From contig JBCCPJ010000014.1 of NCBI GenBank assembly GCA_039024895.1, forward strand, positions 15,774 to 79,773: 64,000 nt of DNA. Direction: 5' to 3'. The DNA comes from JAJDOD01 sp039024895. Its GTDB lineage: Bacteria; Pseudomonadota; Alphaproteobacteria; Rhodobacterales; Rhodobacteraceae. The notes under the pieces are model-generated. The model searched no databases. It worked only from the letters and a program-made list of their open reading frames with translations, and was not told the origin of the DNA. The position numbers were made by a program, and so were the translations under genes. How positions within the stretch are numbered: position 1 is the stretch's first letter; the number at the start of each line of letters is the position of its first letter. Of this stretch, positions 17,775 through 26,173 are shown one piece after another.

Positions 17775-18938
17775 TCAGGCACGGCGTCTGCGCCCGCCGC
17801 CGCGACGTCCACGTGCACCGCCATCGGCACCCGTTGGGGCTTTGTTGAGCCTGATCCAATTGCCGCCCGAAGGATCGTTCGCATTCAAGAAGTCGGCAGC
17901 GCGGATCGACAGGGTTTCCTCGGACGCGACGCCGGTTTGCGGGGCAAGTCCGAGGAGCGGCGCCAGTTTTGCAATGTCGGTATCGCCGGGCACAGTCACG
18001 CCCAGTGCCGCGAGCCGCGCGACGCGCTCCGCCACAAGATCGGCATCTGCGGCCATGCCGAGTAGGGGACGGAGAGCCTTGAGGTCGACGTCTTCCGGCG
18101 CGGTAATGCCGAGCCCCCTCAACGCGTCCAGCCGTTCACCGGTCGCTTTCAGCGTCTTCGGCATTGCGACCGGGTTCATGATCGCGCTGGTCATCCCATG
18201 GCTCGCCGCCATGGCGAGAAAGGCGTTGTTGATCCCATGGCGGTTGGGCAGGCCAAAAGAAATGTTCGACGCACCGCAGGTGGTGTTGACGCCGAGCTCC
18301 TCTCGCAACTTGCGCACCAGAGTAAACACCTGCACCCCGGCTGTGCCCATCGCACCGACAGGCATCACAAGGGGATCGACCACGATATCATGGGCCGGGA
18401 TGCCATAATCCGCCGCATGTTCGACAATCTTCTTGGCAACCGCAAAACGAACATCAGGGTCCTCCGAGATACCTGTGTCATCGTTGGAAATCGCCACCAC
18501 GGGCACGTTATATTTCTTCACCAGCGGCAACACGAACTCCAAGCGCTCTTCTTCGCCGGTCACGGAGTTGACAAGGGGCCGCCCTTCCGCTGCTTCGAGC
18601 CCGGCTTCTAAGGCGGCGGGTACGGAACTGTCGATGCAAAGCGGCACGTCAACGAGACCCTGAACCAACTCGACCATGCGCGTCATCAAGGGCGGCTCTG
18701 TCTCATTCGGGTTTGGGTTCGAGTTATAGACGACGCCTGCATTGATATCGAGCACTTGCGCCCCGCAGGCGACTTGCTCGACAGCGTCCTTCTCAACGGT
18801 TGAGAAGTCGCCTGCTTCCAATTCGGCGGCGAGAATTTTCCGCCCCGTTGGGTTGATCCGTTCGCCAATCACGCAAAATGGTTCATCGAACCCGATGGTA
18901 ACGGTCTTTGCTTTGGATTCGAGCACGGTACGGGTCAT
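17775..18938 (-). CDS. Methyltetrahydrofolate:corrinoid methyltransferase (pterin-binding domain)
   Basis: A 387-residue protein with a TIM-barrel pterin-binding domain like DHPS and the middle domain of MetH: GERINPTGRK (residues about 26-35), LDINAG, PLCIDSSVPAAL, PLVNSVTGEE, and NTTCGASNISFGLPNR. It should move the methyl group of 5-methyl-THF to a corrinoid protein. After the barrel (about residue 285) comes a linker with two similar helical repeats (ALRGLGITAPEDVDLKALRPLLG and ALGVTVPGDTDIAKLAPLLG share a pattern) and an arginine-rich tail ending RRGGGRRRRA. Together with the RamA-like neighbour it probably belongs to a split methionine synthase; the corrinoid and homocysteine-binding parts are not in this window. 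Confidence 0.88.
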   Translation of the reverse strand: MTRTVLESKAKTVTIGFDEPFCVIGERINPTGRKILAAELEAGDFSTVEKDAVEQVACGAQVLDINAGVVYNSNPNPNETEPPLMTRMVELVQGLVDVPLCIDSSVPAALEAGLEAAEGRPLVNSVTGEEERLEFVLPLVKKYNVPVVAISNDDTGISEDPDVRFAVAKKIVEHAADYGIPAHDIVVDPLVMPVGAMGTAGVQVFTLVRKLREELGVNTTCGASNISFGLPNRHGINNAFLAMAASHGMTSAIMNPVAMPKTLKATGERLDALRGLGITAPEDVDLKALRPLLGMAADADLVAERVARLAALGVTVPGDTDIAKLAPLLGLAPQTGVASEETLSIRAADFLNANDPSGGNWIRLNKAPTGADGGARGRRGGGRRRRA

Positions 18939-19007
18939 TCGGGCGTCCTTTGCCGCTGGTCTATGGTGTCACTCTTCGGCCTTTTGATCCGCGTGTGCAG
19001 TGCGGGA

Positions 19008-19248
19008 AGCGACATCTCGCGGATTAGAAAAGACGGATACCTTACCGTTGCTTGTGGGGCGAGGGGGCGAACGATGAAAAGTTTTCAGAAAGGATATGAG
19101 GGAGTTTACGTTTGCGGCGACGACCGGCGGCTCGGCGTGCCTATTGTTGGTCTGCCAATGCGATCTCGTTCACAGGCACCTTTGCGTGCAACATGTCTTC
19201 GATTGCGCGTCTCTCACGCAAATCCAGCTCTGTGTGGGCCAATTCCAT
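19008..19248 (-). mobile_element. IS30-like transposase N-terminal remnant
   Basis: On the minus strand ATG 19248, behind AAGGAGA, opens a 35-codon frame beginning MELAHTELDLRERRAIEDML, which resembles the N-terminal helix-turn-helix of IS30-type transposases. It is cut by TAG at 19141-19143, where the frame continues in an arginine-rich stretch (ARRAAGRRRKRKLPH) for about 26 codons. The DDE catalytic region is absent. The rest of the gap 18939-19395 shows nothing coding, and its last 130 bases are AT-rich. Confidence 0.5.
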
Positions 19249-19395
19249 TCTCCTTGCTTTCGAGCAAGATAGGGGATTTGTCGCAACCCAGTTTAGAATG
19301 TGTCCCGCTACGAACATTTAAAACGTATAATCAGTATTATGTAAATTTTTAAAAACGCTAATTAGAAAGATTGGTCAGCGGATTGTGCTGTGCTT

Positions 19396-19941
19396 TTAAT
19401 GTTCGACAGCCCCCTGGCTGATAAAGGTCCGGTGGCGATCACTTAAGCGGTCGAATTCTGGTTTCTCTAATGTGAAGTACAGTGATGCCTCATCTTGTCC
19501 TGTGAGGTGAAATCCAAACCGCTGATAGAAAGCAATCGCAACAGTGTTTTCACGTCGCACATCGAGTTCAACGCGTGAGCAAGCAAGCTTCTCGAATCCA
19601 AAACCTATGGATAAAACCGTCGCCTCCAATGCTGCGAGCTTTGGGCGATCCTCTACAAATATGATACTGCCCCATGTGAAGCGCGGCGGCTGAATATCAT
19701 AGAGACGTACCAAGCCACAGGGATTGCCCGACTTGCGAAGAACCACAAAATACATCTCTTGTTTGGCGACTTCCCGTTGCTTGTAGCCCAAAAGCCAATT
19801 GCGTTGGTCCGCCACAGTACCCTTAATCGGATTTAGGTGTTTTGCGCGATTAGGATCCGAACGGAGTTCATGAATGAACCCGGCATCATCGAGTTCGACG
19901 GGCCGCAGATCGATAATGTGACCTTTTATCCGCTCAATCAT
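19396..19941 (-). CDS. GNAT family N-acetyltransferase, last gene of the glycan operon
   Basis: A 181-residue GNAT acetyltransferase: IDLRPVELDDAGFIHELR opens the fold, and FGFEKLACSRVELDVRRENTVAI then FYQRFGF form the C-terminal acetyl-CoA-binding half. It overlaps the GT61 gene by four bases and ends the five-gene operon. FdtA- and FdtB-like enzymes in the same operon make a 3-amino-3,6-dideoxyhexose, so this enzyme may acetylate that amino group, doing the job of FdtC (which is a different fold in the studied systems). That role is inference; protein or antibiotic acetylation cannot be excluded. Confidence 0.75.
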   Translation of the reverse strand: MIERIKGHIIDLRPVELDDAGFIHELRSDPNRAKHLNPIKGTVADQRNWLLGYKQREVAKQEMYFVVLRKSGNPCGLVRLYDIQPPRFTWGSIIFVEDRPKLAALEATVLSIGFGFEKLACSRVELDVRRENTVAIAFYQRFGFHLTGQDEASLYFTLEKPEFDRLSDRHRTFISQGAVEH

Positions 19942-21200
19942 TGTATGTTTGCGGTACTGACTGCGCTTTGTGTGATCCCTTCCAGGGCATCCTCGAAAAG
20001 CTTTAGGTTGAGCTCATAAGTGGCTGTAAAGGCTTCACTCGTGCTATGGATCACTTGATCGGAAGGCGTAAAAATATAGTGGATTTGCGTACCGGCGATC
20101 GTCGCCAAATTGGTGTAGGAACAAAAGCCCCGATACGGTTCCAGTAGCCACGACAATAATTGCGTCCCGGGTTGGCAGAATAGCGTGGTTGCAAATGCAG
20201 CGCCGGAGGGGCCAACGACATAGGTTGCATCGTGCATCATCTGCACCTGCTCTTTAAATGTCATGTCTTCGGGATAAACCGGTTCAACGCCGAACCGCGC
20301 CGCCACTTTCAAAGCGTCGTCCTGATTGTAACTGCGTCGACCGTGGCGGCGAGCCAGAAATATGCGCCGCTCGGGTCTGCGTTTTTCAATGCCGAGCCGG
20401 TCTAGAATCGCCTCGCGGTATCCGCGCATCACATCGGCATTGAAGGCGTAATCGTTTGCCTCCGGCCACGCGCCGTATGCCATGTTTACTGGTTCTTCGA
20501 TCGGGACGTCCAAGACAAGCAGGTTCTCAAAGCGACATTGCTCGCTGCCGAGGGTTTCGACCGCCCTACCCTTTGTGAACAGAGCCAGGCTTTCGCGGAA
20601 GCTTGGCTTGTCCGCGATTTCCTCTGGGATAATAAAGGGCAAGTCTTTGAATTCCGGGCCGAGCTGCTCCGCTAGGTAAGCGGCGGGAAGCTGTTCAATG
20701 AGCCAGTGGTACCAATTGTAAGTGCCGCTTCCGAAAAGAGAAATGCCGCTTGGCCGTTGCTCAAATCGCCGGTGGCGCAGTTTTACCAATCCGCGTTTCT
20801 CCGCGCCGTACCATAGAAGGAAGCGTTGATCGAAAACGATCCGCTTGTCGCTTTCTAGGTAATATTCAGGGATCGCCACCTGCCTGTCTTTGACCAATGC
20901 CGCAGAACAGGTTCCGGCAATGACATTTTTGAAAAGACGCGCTTTCAGCGGGCTCCGCTGTCTTTCAGCAATATCCGGCGTGCCTCCATAGGGTGTCGGT
21001 GTTGCGACGAGACAGATTGAAGCGCCCGCGAGTTCTGCAACCTCATCCGCTACTTTAATATGTCCTACCAAAGGTAAGATCGGAAAGCGGTTTTTGAAGA
21101 GACGACGCGCCAACTTAGCGCGCATCGGCACATCTTGGAGAGACGCTGCATCGCCGAAATGGCGATTGAGAAAGCGTCGTATTTCTTTTGCAACTGTCAT
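19938..21200 (-). CDS. Glycosyltransferase family 61-like protein (DUF563)
   Basis: A 420-residue protein of the GT61/DUF563 type found in capsule and exopolysaccharide clusters. The family landmarks are NWYHWLIEQLPAAYL (residues about 161-175), IFLARRHGRRSYNQDDAL and the late GPSGAAFATTLFCQPGT segment. No signal peptide or membrane span is evident. Its start overlaps the end of the GT2 gene and its stop overlaps the start of the GNAT gene, each by four bases. Probably transfers a sugar to a lipid-linked or surface glycan; donor and acceptor unknown. Confidence 0.78.
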   Translation of the reverse strand: MTVAKEIRRFLNRHFGDAASLQDVPMRAKLARRLFKNRFPILPLVGHIKVADEVAELAGASICLVATPTPYGGTPDIAERQRSPLKARLFKNVIAGTCSAALVKDRQVAIPEYYLESDKRIVFDQRFLLWYGAEKRGLVKLRHRRFEQRPSGISLFGSGTYNWYHWLIEQLPAAYLAEQLGPEFKDLPFIIPEEIADKPSFRESLALFTKGRAVETLGSEQCRFENLLVLDVPIEEPVNMAYGAWPEANDYAFNADVMRGYREAILDRLGIEKRRPERRIFLARRHGRRSYNQDDALKVAARFGVEPVYPEDMTFKEQVQMMHDATYVVGPSGAAFATTLFCQPGTQLLSWLLEPYRGFCSYTNLATIAGTQIHYIFTPSDQVIHSTSEAFTATYELNLKLFEDALEGITQSAVSTANIQ

Positions 21201-22108
21201 GTCGAAGCCGCCCGCTGGGCCCGTTTGCGCTCAGACCACCAAGCTCTAAGGTGGTCTACACTCTTTAATGCACTGTGTTTGCTGCATAAAATATCTGCGC
21301 GGGCTTCATATTCGCGAACCTTATGCCGTAGGGTTTTCATGAGCTTGCTTTGCTCGGAATGTCCTGCGGTGGTTGCATCGCGTGCGCGTTGCTGAAAGGT
21401 GCGAAGACCGCGTTCCACAGTATTCATCCGATCATCGCGCCAGTCGGCTTCTGTCCGGTGTAAGCAGCTTTCCGTACTCATTCCCACATTTGCCCGGTAT
21501 TGGACAAGTGGCGCGTTAACAAACCCTACCCTGCCCTCAAGGGCGGCTCTGAAGCCAAGAATGAGATCTTCATAAACACCGTCCGGTAAAGGGCCGTACC
21601 TATCGAAGAGTACGCGGTCCCAAGCGCCAGTGGCTCCGATGTATAGTCCTTGCGAGCGCGCGAGGCGTAAAATGTCAGAGGTTTCGCGAAGTTTGCCGAG
21701 ATGCTGTGGCGCCGCTCGCTTCCCATTGGCAAGAATTGCATCAACATCCGAATGGACAAATACCGCGTCCGTTTCCGCAAAACATGCCATGATTGCTTCG
21801 ACCCGGTTTGGCGCTGATATGTCATCTCCTGCCGCAACGATGACGTGCTGCGCATCCGTTTGCGACATGCAGGCGTTCAGATGCCCGGTCAGCCCAAGGT
21901 TCCGCGCATTTCTGTTCAGCGTCACCCTGTGGCGGGTGGCGACGTTGCGCACCGTTTGTTCGATCACTTCCCACGTGCCATCGGTGGAAGCGTCATCGGA
22001 AATCAGTATATCGATGGTCGGACCATCTTGATTTAGAGCGCCGCAGATTGCTGCTTCGATAAAGTTATCCTGTTGGTAGGCGAGGAGCAGCAAAAGCGGC
22101 CGCGCCAT
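21197..22108 (-). CDS. Glycosyltransferase family 2
   Basis: A 303-residue GT-A fold glycosyltransferase. The N-terminus has the GT2 pattern: LLLLAYQQDNFIEAAICGAL, then ILISDDASTDGTWEVIE with the nucleotide-binding Asp residues, and VAAGDDI as the likely DXD-region metal site. The region after residue 230 is a charged helical tail (about 70 residues). ATG 22108 overlaps the aminotransferase stop by one base. Part of the fdtA-fdtB-GT2-GT61-GNAT operon. Confidence 0.85.
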   Translation of the reverse strand: MARPLLLLLAYQQDNFIEAAICGALNQDGPTIDILISDDASTDGTWEVIEQTVRNVATRHRVTLNRNARNLGLTGHLNACMSQTDAQHVIVAAGDDISAPNRVEAIMACFAETDAVFVHSDVDAILANGKRAAPQHLGKLRETSDILRLARSQGLYIGATGAWDRVLFDRYGPLPDGVYEDLILGFRAALEGRVGFVNAPLVQYRANVGMSTESCLHRTEADWRDDRMNTVERGLRTFQQRARDATTAGHSEQSKLMKTLRHKVREYEARADILCSKHSALKSVDHLRAWWSERKRAQRAAST

Positions 22109-23223
22109 CAGAGGCCCTCAAGCGCAAGGTGCACGGCGTCTATCACCCGTGTTTGGTCGCGATCGCTCAAATGTGGCCCGATCGGCAAGCTCAGCAATGT
22201 TGCTGCGGCTTCTGAGGCAACAGGAAACGCATCTTCCGCAAAGCCAAGATGCTGAAACGCCTTCTGTCGGTGCGGCGCAATCGGATAATGGATTAGTGTT
22301 CCGATGCCCGCTAGCGTGAGGCGCGCCTGTAACGCGTCCCGCGCGGGATGGCGCACCGTGTAAAGGTGCCACGCCGGATCGGCAGCTTGGCGCACCGTCG
22401 GGCAGGTAAGCGCAGTGTCTGCAAATGCGGAGCTGTAGCGTGATGCAATTGCGCGTCTACGCTCTGTCCAGCGATCAAGGGCGGGCAGTTTTGCCCCGAG
22501 CATAGCGGCCTGAATAGGATCAAGGCGACTGTTTACACCTATGGATTCATTGCGATATTTCTCACGTGATCCATAGTTTCGAAGCATGCGGAGCGTTTCC
22601 GCCATTGTCGCGTCATCCGTGGTGACAGCGCCGGCGTCGCCCAAAGCACCAAGGTTTTTGCCGGGATAGAAGCTCCAGCATACCATATGCCCATGGCCCC
22701 CGATCCGCTTGCCTTGCCAAGTTGCTCCATGGGCCTGCGCTGCATCTTCGATTACGACCAGTTCGTGCCGCTCTGCCAATTCCAGAACAGCGTCCATATC
22801 GACCGGTTGACCGTAGAGATGAACTGGAATGATCGCGCGGGTCCGCTCAGTCACTTTGGCTTCGGCCGACGGTACATCCAAGTTCAGGGTGTCGGCTTCG
22901 GCGTCCACAGGCACGATCGTGGCACCAACGGCAGCGACGGCAAGCCACGTGGCAACGAATGTGTGGGCCGGGACAAGCACCTCATCGCCCTCTCCGATGT
23001 GGGCGGCACGGAGCGCCAGCACCAAAGCGTCCAGCCCACTGGCAACGCCAATGGCATGTTCCACCTCGCAATAGGTTGCCCAGGCGGTTTCGAACGCTTC
23101 AACCTCTGGTCCCAGGATATAGTACCCGCTCTCGATGACCCGAGACGCTGCGGCATGTATTTCAGCCGAAAGCTCGTCTGTTGCCGCTGCTAAATCGAGA
23201 AAGGGAACGGTATCAGCTGCCAT
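22108..23223 (-). CDS. DegT/DnrJ/EryC1/StrS sugar aminotransferase, FdtB-like
   Basis: A 371-residue PLP-dependent aminotransferase of the sugar-nucleotide type. The PLP-binding lysine is in SFYPGKNLGALGDAG (residues about 186-200), with VIEDAAQAHGA before it and RNYGSREKY after it. Because its upstream neighbour (3 bases away) is an FdtA/QdtA-like 3,4-ketoisomerase, it probably aminates dTDP-3-keto-6-deoxyhexose to the 3-amino sugar (FdtB or QdtB activity). Which epimer (Fuc3N or Qui3N) is made cannot be read from the sequence. rmlA and rmlB, which supply dTDP-4-keto-6-deoxyglucose, are not in the window. Confidence 0.85.
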   Translation of the reverse strand: MAADTVPFLDLAAATDELSAEIHAAASRVIESGYYILGPEVEAFETAWATYCEVEHAIGVASGLDALVLALRAAHIGEGDEVLVPAHTFVATWLAVAAVGATIVPVDAEADTLNLDVPSAEAKVTERTRAIIPVHLYGQPVDMDAVLELAERHELVVIEDAAQAHGATWQGKRIGGHGHMVCWSFYPGKNLGALGDAGAVTTDDATMAETLRMLRNYGSREKYRNESIGVNSRLDPIQAAMLGAKLPALDRWTERRRAIASRYSSAFADTALTCPTVRQAADPAWHLYTVRHPARDALQARLTLAGIGTLIHYPIAPHRQKAFQHLGFAEDAFPVASEAAATLLSLPIGPHLSDRDQTRVIDAVHLALEGL

Positions 23224-23226
23224 TCA

Positions 23227-23649
23227 TCAACCCTGTACCGCTGCAAGGAAGTCGTTGTAATCGCGATAGTAATCCGCCTCATCATAGGGGTGTGAGGCAA
23301 TAACCATACACACCGCGCCTTGACTGAACAGATCAAGCTCCCGCCAAACTAGACGATTAACAAAGACGCCGCGCCTCGGGTTGCGCAATGTGATATCTTG
23401 TTTTCGCGTACCGTTGTCCAAACGCACACGAAAGCTCCCTGACAAGGCAAATATCACCTGTTTCAAAGCCTTGTGAGCATGTCCGCCCCGCTCGGAATCG
23501 ACTGGCACGTTATAAAGATAATAGACGCGGGCAATGTCGAACGGGATGTGTCGCTGTCCTTCAAGAAAGGTCAAGTCCCCACGTGGATCTGTAACAACGG
23601 GTAGATCGACCAGCGTTGCGCCATCGAACTCAGAAAGTGCGTCTTCCAT
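23227..23649 (-). CDS. dTDP-4-keto-6-deoxyglucose 3,4-ketoisomerase-like (FdtA/QdtA, WxcM-like)
   Basis: A 140-residue single cupin of the WxcM-like/FdtA family. Landmarks are DPRGDLTFLEG near residue 24, RVYYLYNVP, the His-containing ERGGHAHKALKQVIFALSG (residues about 54-72), and the C-terminal YDEADYYRDYNDF. It shifts the keto group from C4 to C3 on dTDP-6-deoxyhexose, the first dedicated step toward dTDP-3-amino sugars. It is the first gene of the operon and is followed after 3 bases by the aminotransferase gene. Confidence 0.85.
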   Translation of the reverse strand: MEDALSEFDGATLVDLPVVTDPRGDLTFLEGQRHIPFDIARVYYLYNVPVDSERGGHAHKALKQVIFALSGSFRVRLDNGTRKQDITLRNPRRGVFVNRLVWRELDLFSQGAVCMVIASHPYDEADYYRDYNDFLAAVQG

Positions 23650-24007
23650 TTGTCTCTGTACCGCCCGATATGATTATGCGCCGATTTTTATCGACTTTTC
23701 TGTCGGAGTAACGAATTTTCGTTATGGAATGCAACCGTCCTCATCGGTGTTATGCTGTTTCGGCTTCTACTCGCTGAGGAAATTGGCCGGTATATTCCAA
23801 GTGAAAATTGGTCATTCACGAACCTCCGAAATCGTTTACGGATTCTTTTCTGCACCCCACTACCGCCTTGCAAGGCGTCTTATCTGGAACAAAGTGGTAA
23901 ATAGATATAACAGCTGCGGCGCCGTAACTGTCTGATTTTTCGAGGCTTCTCAAAAATGTTGAATATCGACTTTCCTAAGCGCGCACCTTTAGACATAGTC
24001 TAGCTAT
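23650..24007. other. AT-rich non-coding gap between the glycan operon and 6S RNA
   Basis: No credible gene in these 358 bases. It must hold the minus-strand promoter of the glycan operon and the plus-strand promoter of 6S RNA, but I see no clear -35/-10 pair for either. It is visibly richer in A and T than the housekeeping genes nearby, as is the glycan operon. Confidence 0.4.
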
Positions 24008-24185
24008 TGTAACTCCCGCGAAGGGAGGCACAGTCACCCTGAGGCCGATACGCGGTTGTGGACGGGTGCGGGAAGTGAAGCCTGGGGGTGATATTTTTCG
24101 CCAAAGACCCTGCTTCAAAAAAGGGAGCGAGTACGAAGCGCGCACCAGTTCCTCATCCCCATTGGTTGCGCGCGGGATGGGTTAA
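24008..24185 (+). ncRNA. ssrS: 6S RNA
   Basis: Between the glycan operon and tsf lies a stretch of about 178 bases with the hallmarks of 6S RNA, which binds sigma-70 RNA polymerase holoenzyme in stationary phase. The 5' side reads CACAGTCACCCTGAGGCCGATA, close to the CAGUCCCCUGAGCCGAUA of E. coli 6S; GTGAAGCCT matches the conserved GAAGCCU; and the ends can pair (AACTCCCGCG at 24011-24020 with CGCGGGATGGGTT at 24171-24183). A strong intrinsic terminator follows on the same strand. Exact ends are approximate. Confidence 0.75.
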
Positions 24186-24195
24186 GGTTTATTCT

Positions 24196-24232
24196 GGGCG
24201 GTGCGGTTTCCCGGCGGCACCGCCCATTTTTT
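24196..24232 (+). terminator. Intrinsic terminator of 6S RNA
   Basis: A perfect 9-base stem (GGGCGGTGC 24196-24204, GCACCGCCC 24217-24225) with a 12-base loop is followed by ATTTTTT. The T tract is on the plus strand only, so it ends the plus-strand 6S transcript. It does not fit as a terminator for tsf. Confidence 0.85.
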
Positions 24233-24277
24233 AGAAAATTTCTAGACGTCGTTAAAGCGTGTTGTCGCCAGCGTTGT

Positions 24278-25153
24278 TCAACCACCCATGGTCTTTGCAA
24301 CTTCCGCTGCGAAATCCTCTTCTTTTTTCTCGATCCCCTCGCCCACTTCCATGCGGACATACCCGGTGATAGTGATACCCGTCTCTTCTGCTGCCTTGGC
24401 CACAGTTAGGTCTGGGTTCACCACAAACGCCTGGTTAAGCAATGTGGATTCGGCCACAAACTTCTTCATACGGCCGTCAATCATTTTCTCGATGACCTGC
24501 TCTGGTTTGCCACTTTCGCGCGCGATGTCGATTTGGATCGAGCGTTCTTTCTCCACAACGGCCGGGTCCATGTCAGCTTCTGACAGAGCGGCGGGATTGA
24601 CCGCAGCGATATGCATCGCAACCTGGCGGGCCGTCGCTTCATCGCTACCGGTGAAAGCAACGAGGACACCGATTTTGCCAAGGCCGTCCGCCGCCGCGTT
24701 ATGGACATAGGAGCATACGTTTTCGCCGTCGATTTTGGCCATGCGACGCACGCCCATGTTTTCCCCAATCTTGGCGACGGCATCGGTGATAAGCTCACTT
24801 ACCGGCTTACCGCCAATATCGGACGCTTTTAGCGATTCAACGTCGGCAACGCTCATCGCGGCGCCAGCAATTGATGCAACCATACCCTGGAACTCTTCGT
24901 TCTTTGCAACGAAATCGGTTTCTGAGTTCACTTCGACGGCAACACCTGATCCGCCATCTGTCTTGACCGCGACCAATCCTTCTGCCGCTGTCCGGCCAGC
25001 CTTCTTATCGGCCTTTGCCAAGCCTTTGGTCCGCAGCCAGTCCATTGCCGCTTCCATATCGCCATCCGTTTCGGTCAGCGCTTTTTTTGCATCCATCATG
25101 CCCGCGCCCGTAGTGTCGCGGAGTTCCTTCACGAGTGCTGCTGTGATCGCCAT
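24278..25153 (-). CDS. tsf: Translation elongation factor Ts
   Basis: A 291-residue nucleotide-exchange factor for EF-Tu. The N-terminal UBA-like domain with VKELRDTTGAGMMDAKKAL (residues about 8-26) and the EVNSETDFVAKNEEF signature (residues about 75-89) are characteristic, and length matches the family. It lies directly downstream of rpsB on the same strand, the near-universal bacterial arrangement. The start ATG 25153 follows GAGGAGAGCC. Confidence 0.97.
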   Translation of the reverse strand: MAITAALVKELRDTTGAGMMDAKKALTETDGDMEAAMDWLRTKGLAKADKKAGRTAAEGLVAVKTDGGSGVAVEVNSETDFVAKNEEFQGMVASIAGAAMSVADVESLKASDIGGKPVSELITDAVAKIGENMGVRRMAKIDGENVCSYVHNAAADGLGKIGVLVAFTGSDEATARQVAMHIAAVNPAALSEADMDPAVVEKERSIQIDIARESGKPEQVIEKMIDGRMKKFVAESTLLNQAFVVNPDLTVAKAAEETGITITGYVRMEVGEGIEKKEEDFAAEVAKTMGG

Positions 25154-25232
25154 TTTCGGCTCTCCTCAGTATTTTTGAATTGTAGGTTGGAGGCGCGGTG
25201 TCACGCGCCTCCCGTCAGTCTGAAGACTGGTG

Positions 25233-26048
25233 TCACTCCGCCTTTTCGGCGTCGCCTTCCACCACAACGGACTCGGCAACCTCTTCCGGTGTTGCGCCGT
25301 CACCGACCGCTTCTTCCACGGCGTCTTCCATGGCACCAATATCGACACCGGCGGCACCGAGCTGTGCGCTCATGCCATCCAACGCTGCGCGGCTCGCTAG
25401 GTCGCAATAAAGCGAAATGGCACGGGCCGCGTCATCGTTGCCCGGAATGACATAATCGACACCGTCGGGGGAGCAATTGGTATCGACAACCGCCACCACT
25501 GGAATGCCAAGCTTACGTGCTTCGGCGATTGCAAGGTCTTCCTTGTTCACGTCAATGACGAATAGCAAGTCAGGTACGCCGCCCATTTCGCGGATGCCGC
25601 CCAGCGACGCTTGTAGTTTTGCCTGCTCGCGTTCCATGCCGAGGCGTTCCTTCTTGGTCAGACCCTCTGCTCCTTCGAGCATTTGCTCGTCAATGGCTTT
25701 TAGGCGCTGGATTGACTGCGAAACGGTCTTCCAATTGGTAAGTGTGCCGCCAAGCCACCGGTGGTTCATGTAGTACTGGGCGCAACGCTCCGCAGCATCG
25801 GCCACAGGCTTTTGCGCCTGACGCTTGGTGCCGACGAACAAAATCCGCCCGCCCTTGGCGACGGTCTCTCGGATGACGTTCAGAGCCGCGTCCAGCATCG
25901 GAACGGTCTGCGTCAGGTCTAGGATGTGAATGCCGTTGCGGTCGCCATAGATGAACTCGCCCATACGCGGGTTCCAGCGTTGTGTTTGGTGACCGAAGTG
26001 CACGCCAGCTTCCAATAGCTGGCGCAAAGAAAACTCAGGGAGCGCCAT
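25233..26048 (-). CDS. rpsB: 30S ribosomal protein S2
   Basis: A 271-residue S2 protein beginning MALPEFSLRQLLEAGVHFGH. Typical segments are RWNPRMGEFIYGDRNGIHIL, GGRILFVGTKRQA, NHRWLGGTLTNW and IPVVAVVDTNCSPDGVDYVIPGND. I use ATG 26048 because it gives the family N-terminus and follows GGAAAGGAA; an upstream in-frame ATG at 26087 would add 13 unrelated residues. The acidic C-terminal extension (about residues 240-271) is common in alphaproteobacteria. Confidence 0.97.
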   Translation of the reverse strand: MALPEFSLRQLLEAGVHFGHQTQRWNPRMGEFIYGDRNGIHILDLTQTVPMLDAALNVIRETVAKGGRILFVGTKRQAQKPVADAAERCAQYYMNHRWLGGTLTNWKTVSQSIQRLKAIDEQMLEGAEGLTKKERLGMEREQAKLQASLGGIREMGGVPDLLFVIDVNKEDLAIAEARKLGIPVVAVVDTNCSPDGVDYVIPGNDDAARAISLYCDLASRAALDGMSAQLGAAGVDIGAMEDAVEEAVGDGATPEEVAESVVVEGDAEKAE

Positions 26049-26173
26049 GTCCAAATTCCTTTCCGGTTTGCGCCTCGGTAGAGCCATGAGGCCCCGGCTC
26101 TGGTCCGAGGCAACCGGCGGACCTGACGGGATGTCTCCCCGAAAAGCCCAAGCTCTACCTGTGAACTGACGGG

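Noticed and set aside
18198..18611. Plus-strand 137-codon frame inside the methyltransferase gene
   Set aside because: Typical antisense shadow in GC-rich DNA; the minus-strand product matches a known family over its whole length.
24196..24232. Terminator of tsf
   Set aside because: The T tract is on the plus strand, the wrong side for the minus-strand tsf transcript.
24115..24360. Minus-strand 81-codon frame between tsf and the glycan operon
   Set aside because: It overlaps tsf in another frame and runs through the 6S RNA and its terminator; no domain.
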